A stretch of 13,892 bases of DNA from Pseudomonadota bacterium (lineage in GTDB: Bacteria > Pseudomonadota > Alphaproteobacteria > UBA2966 > CAIVPW01): contig JAQBXG010000022.1 in assembly GCA_027625125.1 (NCBI GenBank), forward strand, positions 1 to 13,892, in the 5' to 3' direction. How positions within the stretch are numbered: the first letter of the stretch is position 1; every line of letters begins with the position of its first letter. The notes below the pieces were generated by a model. The model made no database searches and was not told the origin of the DNA. It saw only the letters and a program-made list of their open reading frames with translations. Positions 7,503 to 13,892 of the stretch are shown here, piece after piece. The translations under genes and the position numbers were made by a program.

Positions 7503-8942
7503 ATGGGCAAGGTCACCGGTTTTCTGGAGATCGCCAGCCGCCAGCCTGCCGCCGAGCCGGCGTCGGATCGCGTGCGGCATTTTCACGAGTTCGTCCGGCC
7601 CCTTGCCGAAGACGAACTACGCCACCAGGGCGCCCGCTGCATGGATTGCGGCATCCCGTTCTGCCACGGCAGCGAGCGCCAGGGCGTGCGCGGCTGTCCG
7701 ATCAACAACCTGATTCCGGACTGGAACGATCTGGTGTATCGCGGCCAGTGGCGACTGGCCTCGGAAATGCTGCATTCGACGAACAACTTTCCCGAGTTCA
7801 CCGGCCGCATCTGTCCGGCCCCGTGCGAAGCGTCCTGCACCCTCAACCTGATCGACGATCCGGTGACGATCAAATCGATCGAGTGCGCGATCGTCGATCG
7901 CGCCTGGTCCGAAGGCTGGATTCGCCCGCATCCGCCCGCGCGCAACACCGGCAAATCCGTCGCCGTCGTCGGGTCGGGACCGGCGGGGCTTGCCGCCGCG
8001 CAGCAACTCGCGCGCGCCGGCCATCTAGTGACGCTGTTCGAAAAGAACGCCGCGGTCGGCGGTCTGCTACGCTATGGCATTCCCGACTTCAAAATGGAAA
8101 AGCGACACATCGACCGCCGCGTGCAGCAGATGCAGGACGAAGGCGTCAAATTGCGCACGCACTGCCACGTCGGAGTTGACGTGACCGGCGACGACCTGTT
8201 GCGGGACTTCGACGCGGTGGTGCTGACCGGCGGCGCGGAAATGCCGCGCGATCTGGACGTGCCGGGCCGCGAGCTGGACGGCATTCATTTCGCGATGGAC
8301 TTCCTGACCCAGCAAAACCGCCGGATCGCACGAGAATCGCTCGGCGACCGCAACGAGATTCTCGCGACGGACAAGAACGTCATCGTCATCGGCGGCGGCG
8401 ACACCGGCTCCGACTGCATCGGCACGTCGTTCCGCCAGGGTGCCAAGTCGGTGACCCAACTCGAAATCCTGCCGCGCCCGCCGGACCGCGAGGACAAGGC
8501 GCTGACCTGGCCCGACTGGCCGCTGAAGTTCCGCACGTCGTCGTCCCAGGACGAAGGCGCCGAACGGGATTGGAGCGTGGCGACGGAGAAGTTCTCCGGC
8601 GACGGCGGGCGCGTTGCCAAGCTGCATGGCGTTCGCCTGGATCCGAAACTCCACCGCGTCGACGGCAGCGAATTCGACCTGGACGCGGACCTGGTGCTGC
8701 TCGCGATGGGATTCGTGCGCCCGGTCCACGACGGCCTGCTCGATGGGTTGGGCGTCGCCTATGACGGTCGCGGCAACGTCGCCGCGGAACCGGGCCGACA
8801 CCAGACGTCGGTGGCAAAGGTCTTCGCCGCCGGCGACATGCGGCGTGGCCAATCGCTGGTCGTTTGGGCGATACGCGAAGGCCGCCAGTGCGCCAGGGCA
8901 GTGGACGAGTTCCTGATGGGATCGTCGGACTTGCCGCTGTAG
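7503..8942 (+). CDS. gltD: Glutamate synthase (NADPH) small (beta) subunit
   Basis: A 479-residue flavoprotein that oxidises NADPH and passes electrons through FAD and iron-sulfur clusters to the FMN and 3Fe-4S centres of GltB. The N-terminal ferredoxin-like domain has C46-x2-C49-x4-C54 and C65, then C104-x3-C108-x3-C112, the usual ligands of two 4Fe-4S clusters in this family. The FAD-binding Rossmann motif is GSGPAG (157-162), and the NADPH-binding motif is IGGGDTGSDC (296-305). A second FAD contact, AAGDMRRGQSLVVWAI, is near the C-terminus. Length and motifs are normal for bacterial GltD. It starts 3 bases after the gltB stop, so the two form one operon. Related beta-subunit-like oxidoreductases exist, but adjacency to gltB settles the assignment. 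Confidence 0.97.
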   Translation: MGKVTGFLEIASRQPAAEPASDRVRHFHEFVRPLAEDELRHQGARCMDCGIPFCHGSERQGVRGCPINNLIPDWNDLVYRGQWRLASEMLHSTNNFPEFTGRICPAPCEASCTLNLIDDPVTIKSIECAIVDRAWSEGWIRPHPPARNTGKSVAVVGSGPAGLAAAQQLARAGHLVTLFEKNAAVGGLLRYGIPDFKMEKRHIDRRVQQMQDEGVKLRTHCHVGVDVTGDDLLRDFDAVVLTGGAEMPRDLDVPGRELDGIHFAMDFLTQQNRRIARESLGDRNEILATDKNVIVIGGGDTGSDCIGTSFRQGAKSVTQLEILPRPPDREDKALTWPDWPLKFRTSSSQDEGAERDWSVATEKFSGDGGRVAKLHGVRLDPKLHRVDGSEFDLDADLVLLAMGFVRPVHDGLLDGLGVAYDGRGNVAAEPGRHQTSVAKVFAAGDMRRGQSLVVWAIREGRQCARAVDEFLMGSSDLPL

Positions 8943-8961
8943 GACCAGGGACACTCGAGCA

Positions 8962-9750
8962 ATGCAATTGTGGCGATGGCCGGCGATTGTGGCGATTTGC
9001 ACGGTGGCGGCGGCAGCCGCCCCTGCCCTCGCCCAGGCCGACCTCGATAATTGCGTCGCCGGTCTGCGCGCGACCCAATACGCCACCTACGACCTTGCGA
9101 TTCACTATTGCTCGCGGGTGATTCGCGACGGCCGCATTCCGGCGGAAACCGAACAATGGCTGCTGTCCCAGCGCGCCCAGGCCTACGCGGGCAAGGGCGA
9201 CGTCGATCGCGCCCGCAAGGACCAGGCGGCGGCCGACCAGATTCTCGCCGCAGTTCTGTATGAACAGGCGCTTCGGGCCAATCCCGAATCCGCATACGTC
9301 TTTCTTTACGCGGGTATCCAGCACGGGCGGCGCGGCAATTTTGAAATCGCCGCCAACTCGTTCTCCGAGGCGATCCGGCGCGACCCGGGCGTCGGCATCG
9401 CCTATTACAACCGCGGACTGTCACTGCTGTATCTGGGACGGTCGCAGGAATCGCTGGACGACTTCAACCGCGCGGTGGAACTGATGCCGGCTTTCGCCCT
9501 CGCCCGCTTCAACCGCGCCTGGGTGTCCCAGGCGATTGGCGACTACGACCGGGCGCTGGTCGATTACACCGAAACCATCCGCCTCGCGCCGCAATTCACC
9601 GACGCCTACAACAATCGCGGCTTTGTATACGAGGCCCTGGGCGAAACCCGGCTGGCTTTGGACGACTTCCTCGCCGCGGCGAGACTGGACCCGACCAACC
9701 GCGCCTACCTCACCAAGGCACGCCAGCTTTCCGCCCTGCTCGCCCGCTAG
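8962..9750 (+). CDS. Exported TPR-repeat protein
   Basis: A 262-residue protein with a clear signal peptide, probably cleaved after ALA at residue 24, so the mature protein is likely periplasmic. At least four tetratricopeptide repeats of 34 residues follow one another from about residue 111 to 246. Examples are AYYNRGLSLLYLGRSQESLD and AYNNRGFVYEALGETRLALD. A more degenerate helical region precedes them, with C31 and C52. TPR domains are scaffolds that bind other proteins, and nothing here reveals the partner. It starts only 19 bases after gltD with AGGG (8947-8950) 11 bases upstream, so it is probably the last gene of the gltBD transcript. A link to glutamate synthase itself is doubtful because the compartments differ. 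Its stop overlaps that of the converging btuB-like gene. Confidence 0.85.
   Translation: MQLWRWPAIVAICTVAAAAAPALAQADLDNCVAGLRATQYATYDLAIHYCSRVIRDGRIPAETEQWLLSQRAQAYAGKGDVDRARKDQAAADQILAAVLYEQALRANPESAYVFLYAGIQHGRRGNFEIAANSFSEAIRRDPGVGIAYYNRGLSLLYLGRSQESLDDFNRAVELMPAFALARFNRAWVSQAIGDYDRALVDYTETIRLAPQFTDAYNNRGFVYEALGETRLALDDFLAAARLDPTNRAYLTKARQLSALLAR
9747..9750. other. Shared CTAG: overlapping stop codons of convergent genes
   Basis: The palindrome CTAG supplies the TAG stop of the plus-strand TPR gene (9748-9750) and the TAG stop of the minus-strand receptor gene (9747-9749 read in reverse). There is no intergenic space, so any transcription terminator for either gene must lie inside the other. 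Confidence 0.9.
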
Positions 9751-11780
9751 AACGCCCGCCGCACCTCAATGCGAAACGTCCGCCCCGCCAACGGATAGGC
9801 GTTGTAGGTGGTGACGGTCGTCGTGCTGGCAACTGCGTAGTTGAAGTACTGCTTGTCCAGCAGGTTGTTGATCTGCAGCGATCCGCGCCACGGGCCGCGT
9901 TCCCCCGCAACACGCGCGTCGAACAGGGCCGCGCCGGGAATCTTCGCGCCGCGGTTCGCATCGTCGTTGTCCATCCATTTTGGCGCGACCGCATTGACCG
10001 TGCCGGCAAATTCTAGACCGGACGGGGCCTGCCAGCGCAACGATGCGCTGCCGGTCCACGGCGACACCAGCGGCAGGTCCTTTCCCTTGTTGGCGCCCCG
10101 GCGGAATTCGGCGCGAATCCACGCTACCTGCACATCCAGCGACCAGTTCCGGGCCAGCGCAATCGCGGCCTCTGCCTCGACGCCGATGCGCCGGGTCGGG
10201 TCCAGGTTCTGGTTCAGAAACGTCGCGGCATTGAAGTGCAGCTCGTCGCGGACGTTCATCATCCACGCCCGCGCCTCGCCGCTCCACCGCCCGCCGCCAT
10301 AGCGCAGCCCGGTCTCCATGTCCCACGACGTCTGGGTTCTGAGCCGGAACGAATTGTAGGCGGCAGTCGACAGAATCCGTTCGTCGACCGTCGGGGCGCG
10401 GAAGCTGCGGCCGACGCGGCCAAACGCCTCCCACCCCGGCGCAAGGGCATGGCCGACGCCAAGGTGAGCGGCCCAGGCGGTGTCGCCGTGGCGTTCCGAA
10501 TTGCGGTGGCCGTCGAACGGCGTGCCGCCGAACGCGACGGTGGCGTTGGGGTCGAGGATGTCGCCGCCGGTGAACCGCACGTCCTGGACGCGGGCGCCAG
10601 CGGTGACACTTGTGGCGGCGGAAACGGCGAAGGTTTGTTGCCCATAGAGCGCGACGGCGTGCTGCTTGAGGTCATAGCGGTGCTTTTCGGTCGAGGCGGC
10701 GCCGCTGCGCGCGACCTGGTTGTAGTCTGAATAGGTGTAGTCGAGGCCGAACGTGGCCGCGGCGGACTGGAATCGCGGCGTCAGCGACAGGGTCGACAGC
10801 CGGGTGTTGGTCGTCGTGTCGAAGGCCGGGCCGGACGGGCTGACGATGACCGAATCCTGCGCCTTTACCCGCAGGCCGCCGTCGAGGACGAGTTCGCCGC
10901 CGTTGTCGAGCCGCCGCGACACCCCGACAACGGTCCGGTGCCCCGACTGCGCCGCATGGTCGTTCGGCGTCGCGGCGTTGTCCGGTTCGGTCGCGAGTTC
11001 TCTGGTCGTTGCCGTCACCTTGCGTGCCCCCGGCAAACCCAGGGTCTGGGAATCCACCGTCGAGTGCAGAAACCATTCGCCGCCGGGCACAAAGCGCCGC
11101 ACATCGGCGACGAGGCCGCGCTGGCGGAGATCGCTGTTGCTCCGCGCGCCGTCGGCGCCGAGGCTGTTGACGTCGACGCCGACCGACCAGTCGAGGGACG
11201 CCTGCACCAGTGACAGGTTGGCTTCGGCGAGGCCGTAGCTGCCGGTCGCGACATCGGCGACCGTGCGCGAGAACACCGCCCCCGGCCGCGTGACGATGTT
11301 GATCGCACCGCCGACCGCGCCGTCGCCGTACAGCACCGCCGCCGAGTTGCCGCGCAGGATTTCGACCCGGTCGATGCTTTCAAGTGGGATGTTGACGAAT
11401 TCGACCGCCGCGATGTCGATGTCGTTGAGGCGGCGGCCGTTGACCAGCACCAGCGAGTTTTGCGCCCCGAGGGCGCCGAATCCCCGGATATCCACAGTCG
11501 CGCGGGCGCCGGCGGTGCCGCCGAACAGGTCGCGGAACTGGATTCCGGCCGCTTGGCCCAGAAACTCCGGCAACGTCTGCGCCGGCGAGCGGGCGATGTC
11601 TTCGGCGGTGTACACCGTCACCGCCTGCGGCGACAGCGCCTGCCCCAGGTGCGGGCGGGTTACGGTGATTTCGAGCGCCGCCGGCGCTCTGTCTTGGCTA
11701 GCGGCCGGCGCCGGTGCGGCGGCGATCGCGGCGGCGACGGCAAGCGCCGCCCGCGTCCAGGTGATTGGCATGAGTCCCAT
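9747..11780 (-). CDS. btuB: TonB-dependent outer-membrane receptor, vitamin B12 (cobalamin) type
   Basis: A 677-residue receptor that would import cobalamin across the outer membrane using energy from TonB. After a signal peptide (hydrophobic run ending APAAS) comes a TonB-box-like EITVTR. The plug domain follows, with AVTVYTAEDI, DIRGFGALGAQNSLVLVNGR, DRVEILRGNSAAVLYGDGAVGGAINIV and other hallmark segments. The rest is a 22-strand-type barrel ending in an aromatic residue (RRAF), as barrel-assembly signals do. Many TonB receptors look alike; the B12 assignment rests on the cobalamin riboswitch on the same strand upstream, with no gene between. BtuB of E. coli is somewhat shorter. Start is uncertain: ATG at 11780 is taken, but ATG at 11771 and TTG at 11798 (with AGGA just before it) are in frame, and none has an ideal ribosome-binding site. 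No other B12 genes are visible. Confidence 0.88.
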   Translation of the reverse strand: MGLMPITWTRAALAVAAAIAAAPAPAASQDRAPAALEITVTRPHLGQALSPQAVTVYTAEDIARSPAQTLPEFLGQAAGIQFRDLFGGTAGARATVDIRGFGALGAQNSLVLVNGRRLNDIDIAAVEFVNIPLESIDRVEILRGNSAAVLYGDGAVGGAINIVTRPGAVFSRTVADVATGSYGLAEANLSLVQASLDWSVGVDVNSLGADGARSNSDLRQRGLVADVRRFVPGGEWFLHSTVDSQTLGLPGARKVTATTRELATEPDNAATPNDHAAQSGHRTVVGVSRRLDNGGELVLDGGLRVKAQDSVIVSPSGPAFDTTTNTRLSTLSLTPRFQSAAATFGLDYTYSDYNQVARSGAASTEKHRYDLKQHAVALYGQQTFAVSAATSVTAGARVQDVRFTGGDILDPNATVAFGGTPFDGHRNSERHGDTAWAAHLGVGHALAPGWEAFGRVGRSFRAPTVDERILSTAAYNSFRLRTQTSWDMETGLRYGGGRWSGEARAWMMNVRDELHFNAATFLNQNLDPTRRIGVEAEAAIALARNWSLDVQVAWIRAEFRRGANKGKDLPLVSPWTGSASLRWQAPSGLEFAGTVNAVAPKWMDNDDANRGAKIPGAALFDARVAGERGPWRGSLQINNLLDKQYFNYAVASTTTVTTYNAYPLAGRTFRIEVRRAF

Positions 11781-11974
11781 CCGTTTTGCAGTTTCCAAGT
11801 CCTGCGAACGGATTCAGACCGCGCCCGTGCAACGCGCACGACAGTCCCACGTTGGGTCCCAAGTTGGATTTCCAGCTGGCCACTGACATTCCCACGACCC
11901 GAATCCCTCGCAACGACGCCACCACGCTCGGAGGATCCGGACCCTTCGGCGCCCCGCCGATGGGTTGGGTGACG

Positions 11975-12170
11975 TTGTGGCGGCAGGTCTCCTGGCTCGC
12001 GGGTCACTGTCGGGTATCCATCCTTCCCGGGGCGAACCCCAGTGGACTACTGGATACCGACTCTCCGCTTACAGTTGCGGGGGCAGCCACGGCTTTGATG
12101 CAAGGTCCGAACAGACCCGCGCCAATCCATGTTCCCTCTTGCTTCCCCATTCGGGGAACCACCACGCGGA
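11975..12170 (-). promoter_or_regulatory. Cobalamin (adenosylcobalamin-type) riboswitch
   Basis: Read on the minus strand, the hallmark elements occur in the right order. A stem made of TTCCCC and GGGGAA (12143-12158) is followed by AGAGGGAAC. The conserved GCCCCCGCAACTGTAAGCGG core comes next (12061-12084 region). Then comes CCACTGGGGTTCGCCCCGGG (12022-12046 region), flanked by a long stem GTCGGTATCC/GGATACCCGAC (12009-12061). The B12 box AGCCAGGAGACCTGCC closes the element (11979-11997 region). When cobalamin binds, such elements normally reduce expression of the downstream gene. The target is the btuB-like gene, whose start is about 200 bases further on. P5 (12088-12092 with 12127-12131) encloses an enlarged loop. 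Ends are approximate. Confidence 0.95.
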
Positions 12171-12202
12171 CAGCCTACGACCGCCCGGACGGGAACGCAA
12201 GA

Positions 12203-12937
12203 TCACGGATAGGCGCAGACGATTCCGGTCACGGTGACAAACGACCGCTCACCGGCAAGGACCGAAAACCGGTGGATCTCGTCGCCGACGACCACCGCAT
12301 GGTGCAGCGGCAGCACGCCGGTGATATCGGTGGCATCGCCGCCGAGCCGCGCGAACATCAGCGTCACCGGCTCCGCCGGATTGAACCACGCGAGCGGCTG
12401 GCCCTGGTCGTTCAATGACGACACCCCGGTGCCGGTGACGGTGATCTCACCGCCGGCAAATCCGACCGCATCGTTGCCGCCGGGCGTCGTCGGCGTACGA
12501 ATGACGAAACGGCGGGTGACCGGCTCCCCTTCGCATTGCCAATCTGGCAAAATGCCCGCCAAGACTTCTTCAAGCCGGTCCTGCGGCACTCCCGCCTCAA
12601 GGCGCGCCCGCGCGGCCGCAACCAGCCTCAGCATCGCGTCATCCGGCACATCCTGACGGTATTGCTCCACCAGCTCGAGGTTCCGCCGCTGTTCCGCCTG
12701 AAGTTGCTGGTTGAGGCCGATCTTTTCCTGCTCCAGCCTGGCGACGGCATCGGACAGTTCGCTCAGTTCGAGACGCAGCGCCGCTGCTTCCTGGGTCGCC
12801 AGCGCCGACCCGGTGCGATAGGCGTAGACGCCAGCCAGAACCACCAGCAGCAGCGCGAGCATCCACGCGATGACCCGCCGCAGAACCGGGGGACGCCCCC
12901 GCCGCCGCCCGCCGTAATAGCTGCTGCTCAGCGTCAT
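12203..12937 (-). CDS. Unrecognised inner-membrane protein with coiled coil
   Basis: I do not recognise this 244-residue protein. It has a short basic N-terminus (RRRGRPPVLRR), one membrane helix (about residues 21-40), a charged heptad-rich coiled coil (about 45-95), a helical stretch (about 100-130) and a C-terminal part rich in short beta-like segments (about 140-244). The N-in topology predicted from the positive charges places most of the protein in the periplasm. Two cysteines in that part (135 and 241) could form a disulfide. The plan recalls MreC-like or divisome-type bitopic proteins, but no family signature is visible and no such genes are nearby. The ATG at 12937 is chosen over a GTG at 12952 because GGAGG (12946-12950) lies 8 bases upstream. 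It is followed within about 30 bases by the B12 riboswitch on the same strand. Confidence 0.8.
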   Translation of the reverse strand: MTLSSSYYGGRRRGRPPVLRRVIAWMLALLLVVLAGVYAYRTGSALATQEAAALRLELSELSDAVARLEQEKIGLNQQLQAEQRRNLELVEQYRQDVPDDAMLRLVAAARARLEAGVPQDRLEEVLAGILPDWQCEGEPVTRRFVIRTPTTPGGNDAVGFAGGEITVTGTGVSSLNDQGQPLAWFNPAEPVTLMFARLGGDATDITGVLPLHHAVVVGDEIHRFSVLAGERSFVTVTGIVCAYP

Positions 12938-12945
12938 TTGGTCCG

Positions 12946-12950
12946 CCTCC
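12946..12950 (-). promoter_or_regulatory. Strong ribosome-binding site of the coiled-coil membrane protein
   Basis: GGAGG on the minus strand, 8 bases before the ATG at 12937, is the strongest Shine-Dalgarno match in the window. It decides the start, because the alternative GTG at 12952 would place it inside the coding region. Confidence 0.75.
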
Positions 12951-13069
12951 ACTCCTCCCGGACCAACTTATCCCAATCCACCGCCCGCAAGAAAGGTGTC
13001 CGAAAGCCGGAGTCTTCGCCATAGTCGGCGTTTTCGCCGCCGCGGGCGGCCAGGACCACGAGGCAATAG

Positions 13070-13690
13070 ATGGCGTTGGACCGCAAGGATGTGGACGTTC
13101 GGACGGTGGTGCGGTTGTACGAGGGCGCGTTTCGCGCCGACCGGTTTCAATTGCGGTTCCGTCGGTTTGACGGCACCTGGAGCCACGAGGTCGGTCGCGA
13201 AGTCTTCGACCGCGGGCACGCGGTGGCGGTCCTGCCCTATGACCCGGAACGCGACGAGGTCGTAATCGTCGAGCAGTTTCGCGCCGGCCCGTTCGCAGCA
13301 GGCGACGATCCGTGGATTCTGGAGATCGTCGCCGGTGCGATTGAGACCGGCGAGGCGCCGGACGAGGTCGCGCGCCGCGAATGCCGCGAGGAGACCGGGC
13401 TGGCAGTCGCCCGCCTCGATCTGATCGCCGCCTATTACCCGTCGCCGGGTTCGATCTCCGAGCATATGCATCTGTACGCCGCCCGAGTCGATACCCGTGA
13501 CGCCGGCGGCACCCACGGTCTGGCCGACGAAGGCGAGGATATTCGCGTCCATGTCGTCGCTTCCGCCACCGCGTTCGCCGACCTCGACTCGGGCCGGTAC
13601 CGCTCCGGCCCGATCATTACCGCGCTGAACTGGCTGCGCGCCAATCGCGAACGGCTGCGGCGGGAATGGGGTGGCGGGCCGGTTTCTTGA
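13070..13690 (+). CDS. NUDIX hydrolase, ADP-ribose pyrophosphatase type
   Basis: A 206-residue cytoplasmic enzyme. The NUDIX box is perfect: G-x5-E-x7-RE-U-x-EE-x-G-U, read in GAIETGE then REC REETGL (about residues 93-115), which binds the catalytic metal ions. Upstream, REVFDRGHAVAVLPYDPE and VEQFRAGPF, with the WILEIVAG approach to the box, match the ADP-ribose pyrophosphatase subgroup (NudF-like), which splits ADP-ribose and similar nucleotide sugars into AMP and sugar phosphate. The exact substrate is inferred. The ATG at 13070 has ACGAGG (13058-13063) 6 bases upstream. The gene is divergent from the membrane coiled-coil gene, with 132 bp between the starts holding both promoters. I could not pick convincing hexamers there. 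A cysteine synthase gene begins 55 bases after its stop. Confidence 0.9.
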   Translation: MALDRKDVDVRTVVRLYEGAFRADRFQLRFRRFDGTWSHEVGREVFDRGHAVAVLPYDPERDEVVIVEQFRAGPFAAGDDPWILEIVAGAIETGEAPDEVARRECREETGLAVARLDLIAAYYPSPGSISEHMHLYAARVDTRDAGGTHGLADEGEDIRVHVVASATAFADLDSGRYRSGPIITALNWLRANRERLRREWGGGPVS

Positions 13691-13745
13691 ACCCCGTGGT
13701 GCGGGCGACTAAAGTCCGCCGAACCTTCCTGCAAGTTTGTGGACC

Positions 13746-13892
13746 ATGGAATTCCGAGCCAACCTGACCGATGCGATTGGCGGCACGCCGCTTGTGCTGT
13801 TGCGGGAATTGTCGCGGGAAACCGGCTGCACGATTCTCGGCAAGGCCGAGTTTCTGAATCCGGGCGGTTCGATCAAGGACCGCGCGGCCCTT
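13746..13892 (+). CDS. cysK: Cysteine synthase / PLP-dependent beta-family enzyme, 5' part
   Basis: The first 49 codons of a gene cut by the window end. AIGGTPLVLL (10-19) and EFLNPGGSIKDRAA (35-48) are the N-terminal signatures of the O-acetylserine sulfhydrylase fold. Lys44 is in the position of the pyridoxal-phosphate Schiff-base lysine. Cysteine synthase A makes cysteine from O-acetylserine and sulfide. Cystathionine beta-synthase and related fold members share these motifs, so the subtype cannot be fixed from this fragment. The upstream GTGGACC is only a weak ribosome-binding site. A short imperfect dyad (GGCGACT, then AGTCCGCC) lies between this gene and the NUDIX gene but has no T-run, so readthrough from the NUDIX gene is possible. 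Confidence 0.88.
   Translation, partial: MEFRANLTDAIGGTPLVLLRELSRETGCTILGKAEFLNPGGSIKDRAAL

Noticed and set aside
5892..7586. 564-codon minus-strand open frame inside gltB/gltD
   Set aside because: It lies entirely opposite conserved GltB motifs and the start of GltD, matches no family, and is typical of GC-rich antisense frames.
12968..13552. 194-codon minus-strand frame opposite the NUDIX gene
   Set aside because: The plus strand has a perfect NUDIX box and a ribosome-binding site; this frame is a shadow.

Overview
The window is GC-rich, densely coding bacterial chromosome. Gene content points to an alphaproteobacterium, probably Rhodospirillales-like: a gltB-gltD glutamate synthase pair of proteobacterial type, a TonB-dependent receptor behind a cobalamin riboswitch, an ADP-ribose pyrophosphatase-type NUDIX protein next to cysteine synthase, and pentapeptide-repeat and Sel1/TPR proteins. 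The TonB receptor shows that the cell has an outer membrane. The lineage is inferred from gene style only, since there is no rRNA or other marker. I saw no tRNA, rRNA, insertion sequence, CRISPR array, integrase or phage gene.

Layout, left to right. Bases 1-328 hold no convincing gene but several small structures: inverted repeats, two competing hairpins, an AT-rich stretch and three tandem 14-bp repeats. They lead into a short, divergent cold-shock-domain gene (329-541). After a 272-bp gap comes a 433-residue pentapeptide-repeat protein (814-2115) built as two similar halves, then a small exported Sel1-repeat protein (2159-2677). The core of the window is gltB (2865-7499) and gltD (7503-8942), the two subunits of NADPH-dependent glutamate synthase, 3 bases apart. 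An exported TPR protein (8962-9750) starts 19 bases after gltD and is probably in the same transcript.

From 9747 to 12937 the genes are on the minus strand. A btuB-type outer-membrane receptor (9747-11780) meets the TPR gene tail to tail, and the two share a CTAG for their stop codons. Upstream of the receptor lies a clear cobalamin riboswitch (about 11975-12170, minus), which identifies the receptor as a B12 transporter repressed by its ligand. Further upstream on the same strand is an unrecognised inner-membrane coiled-coil protein (12203-12937). It is divergent from a NUDIX hydrolase (13070-13690), which is followed by the first 49 codons of a cysteine synthase cut by the window end.

Functionally the window is mostly housekeeping metabolism: ammonia assimilation through GltBD, B12 uptake, nucleotide-sugar clean-up and cysteine synthesis. 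I found no obvious new multi-gene system. The parts most worth a second look are the B12 riboswitch with its enlarged L5 region, the duplicated pentapeptide protein, the divergent cold-shock protein with its repeat-bearing leader, and the orphan membrane coiled-coil protein.
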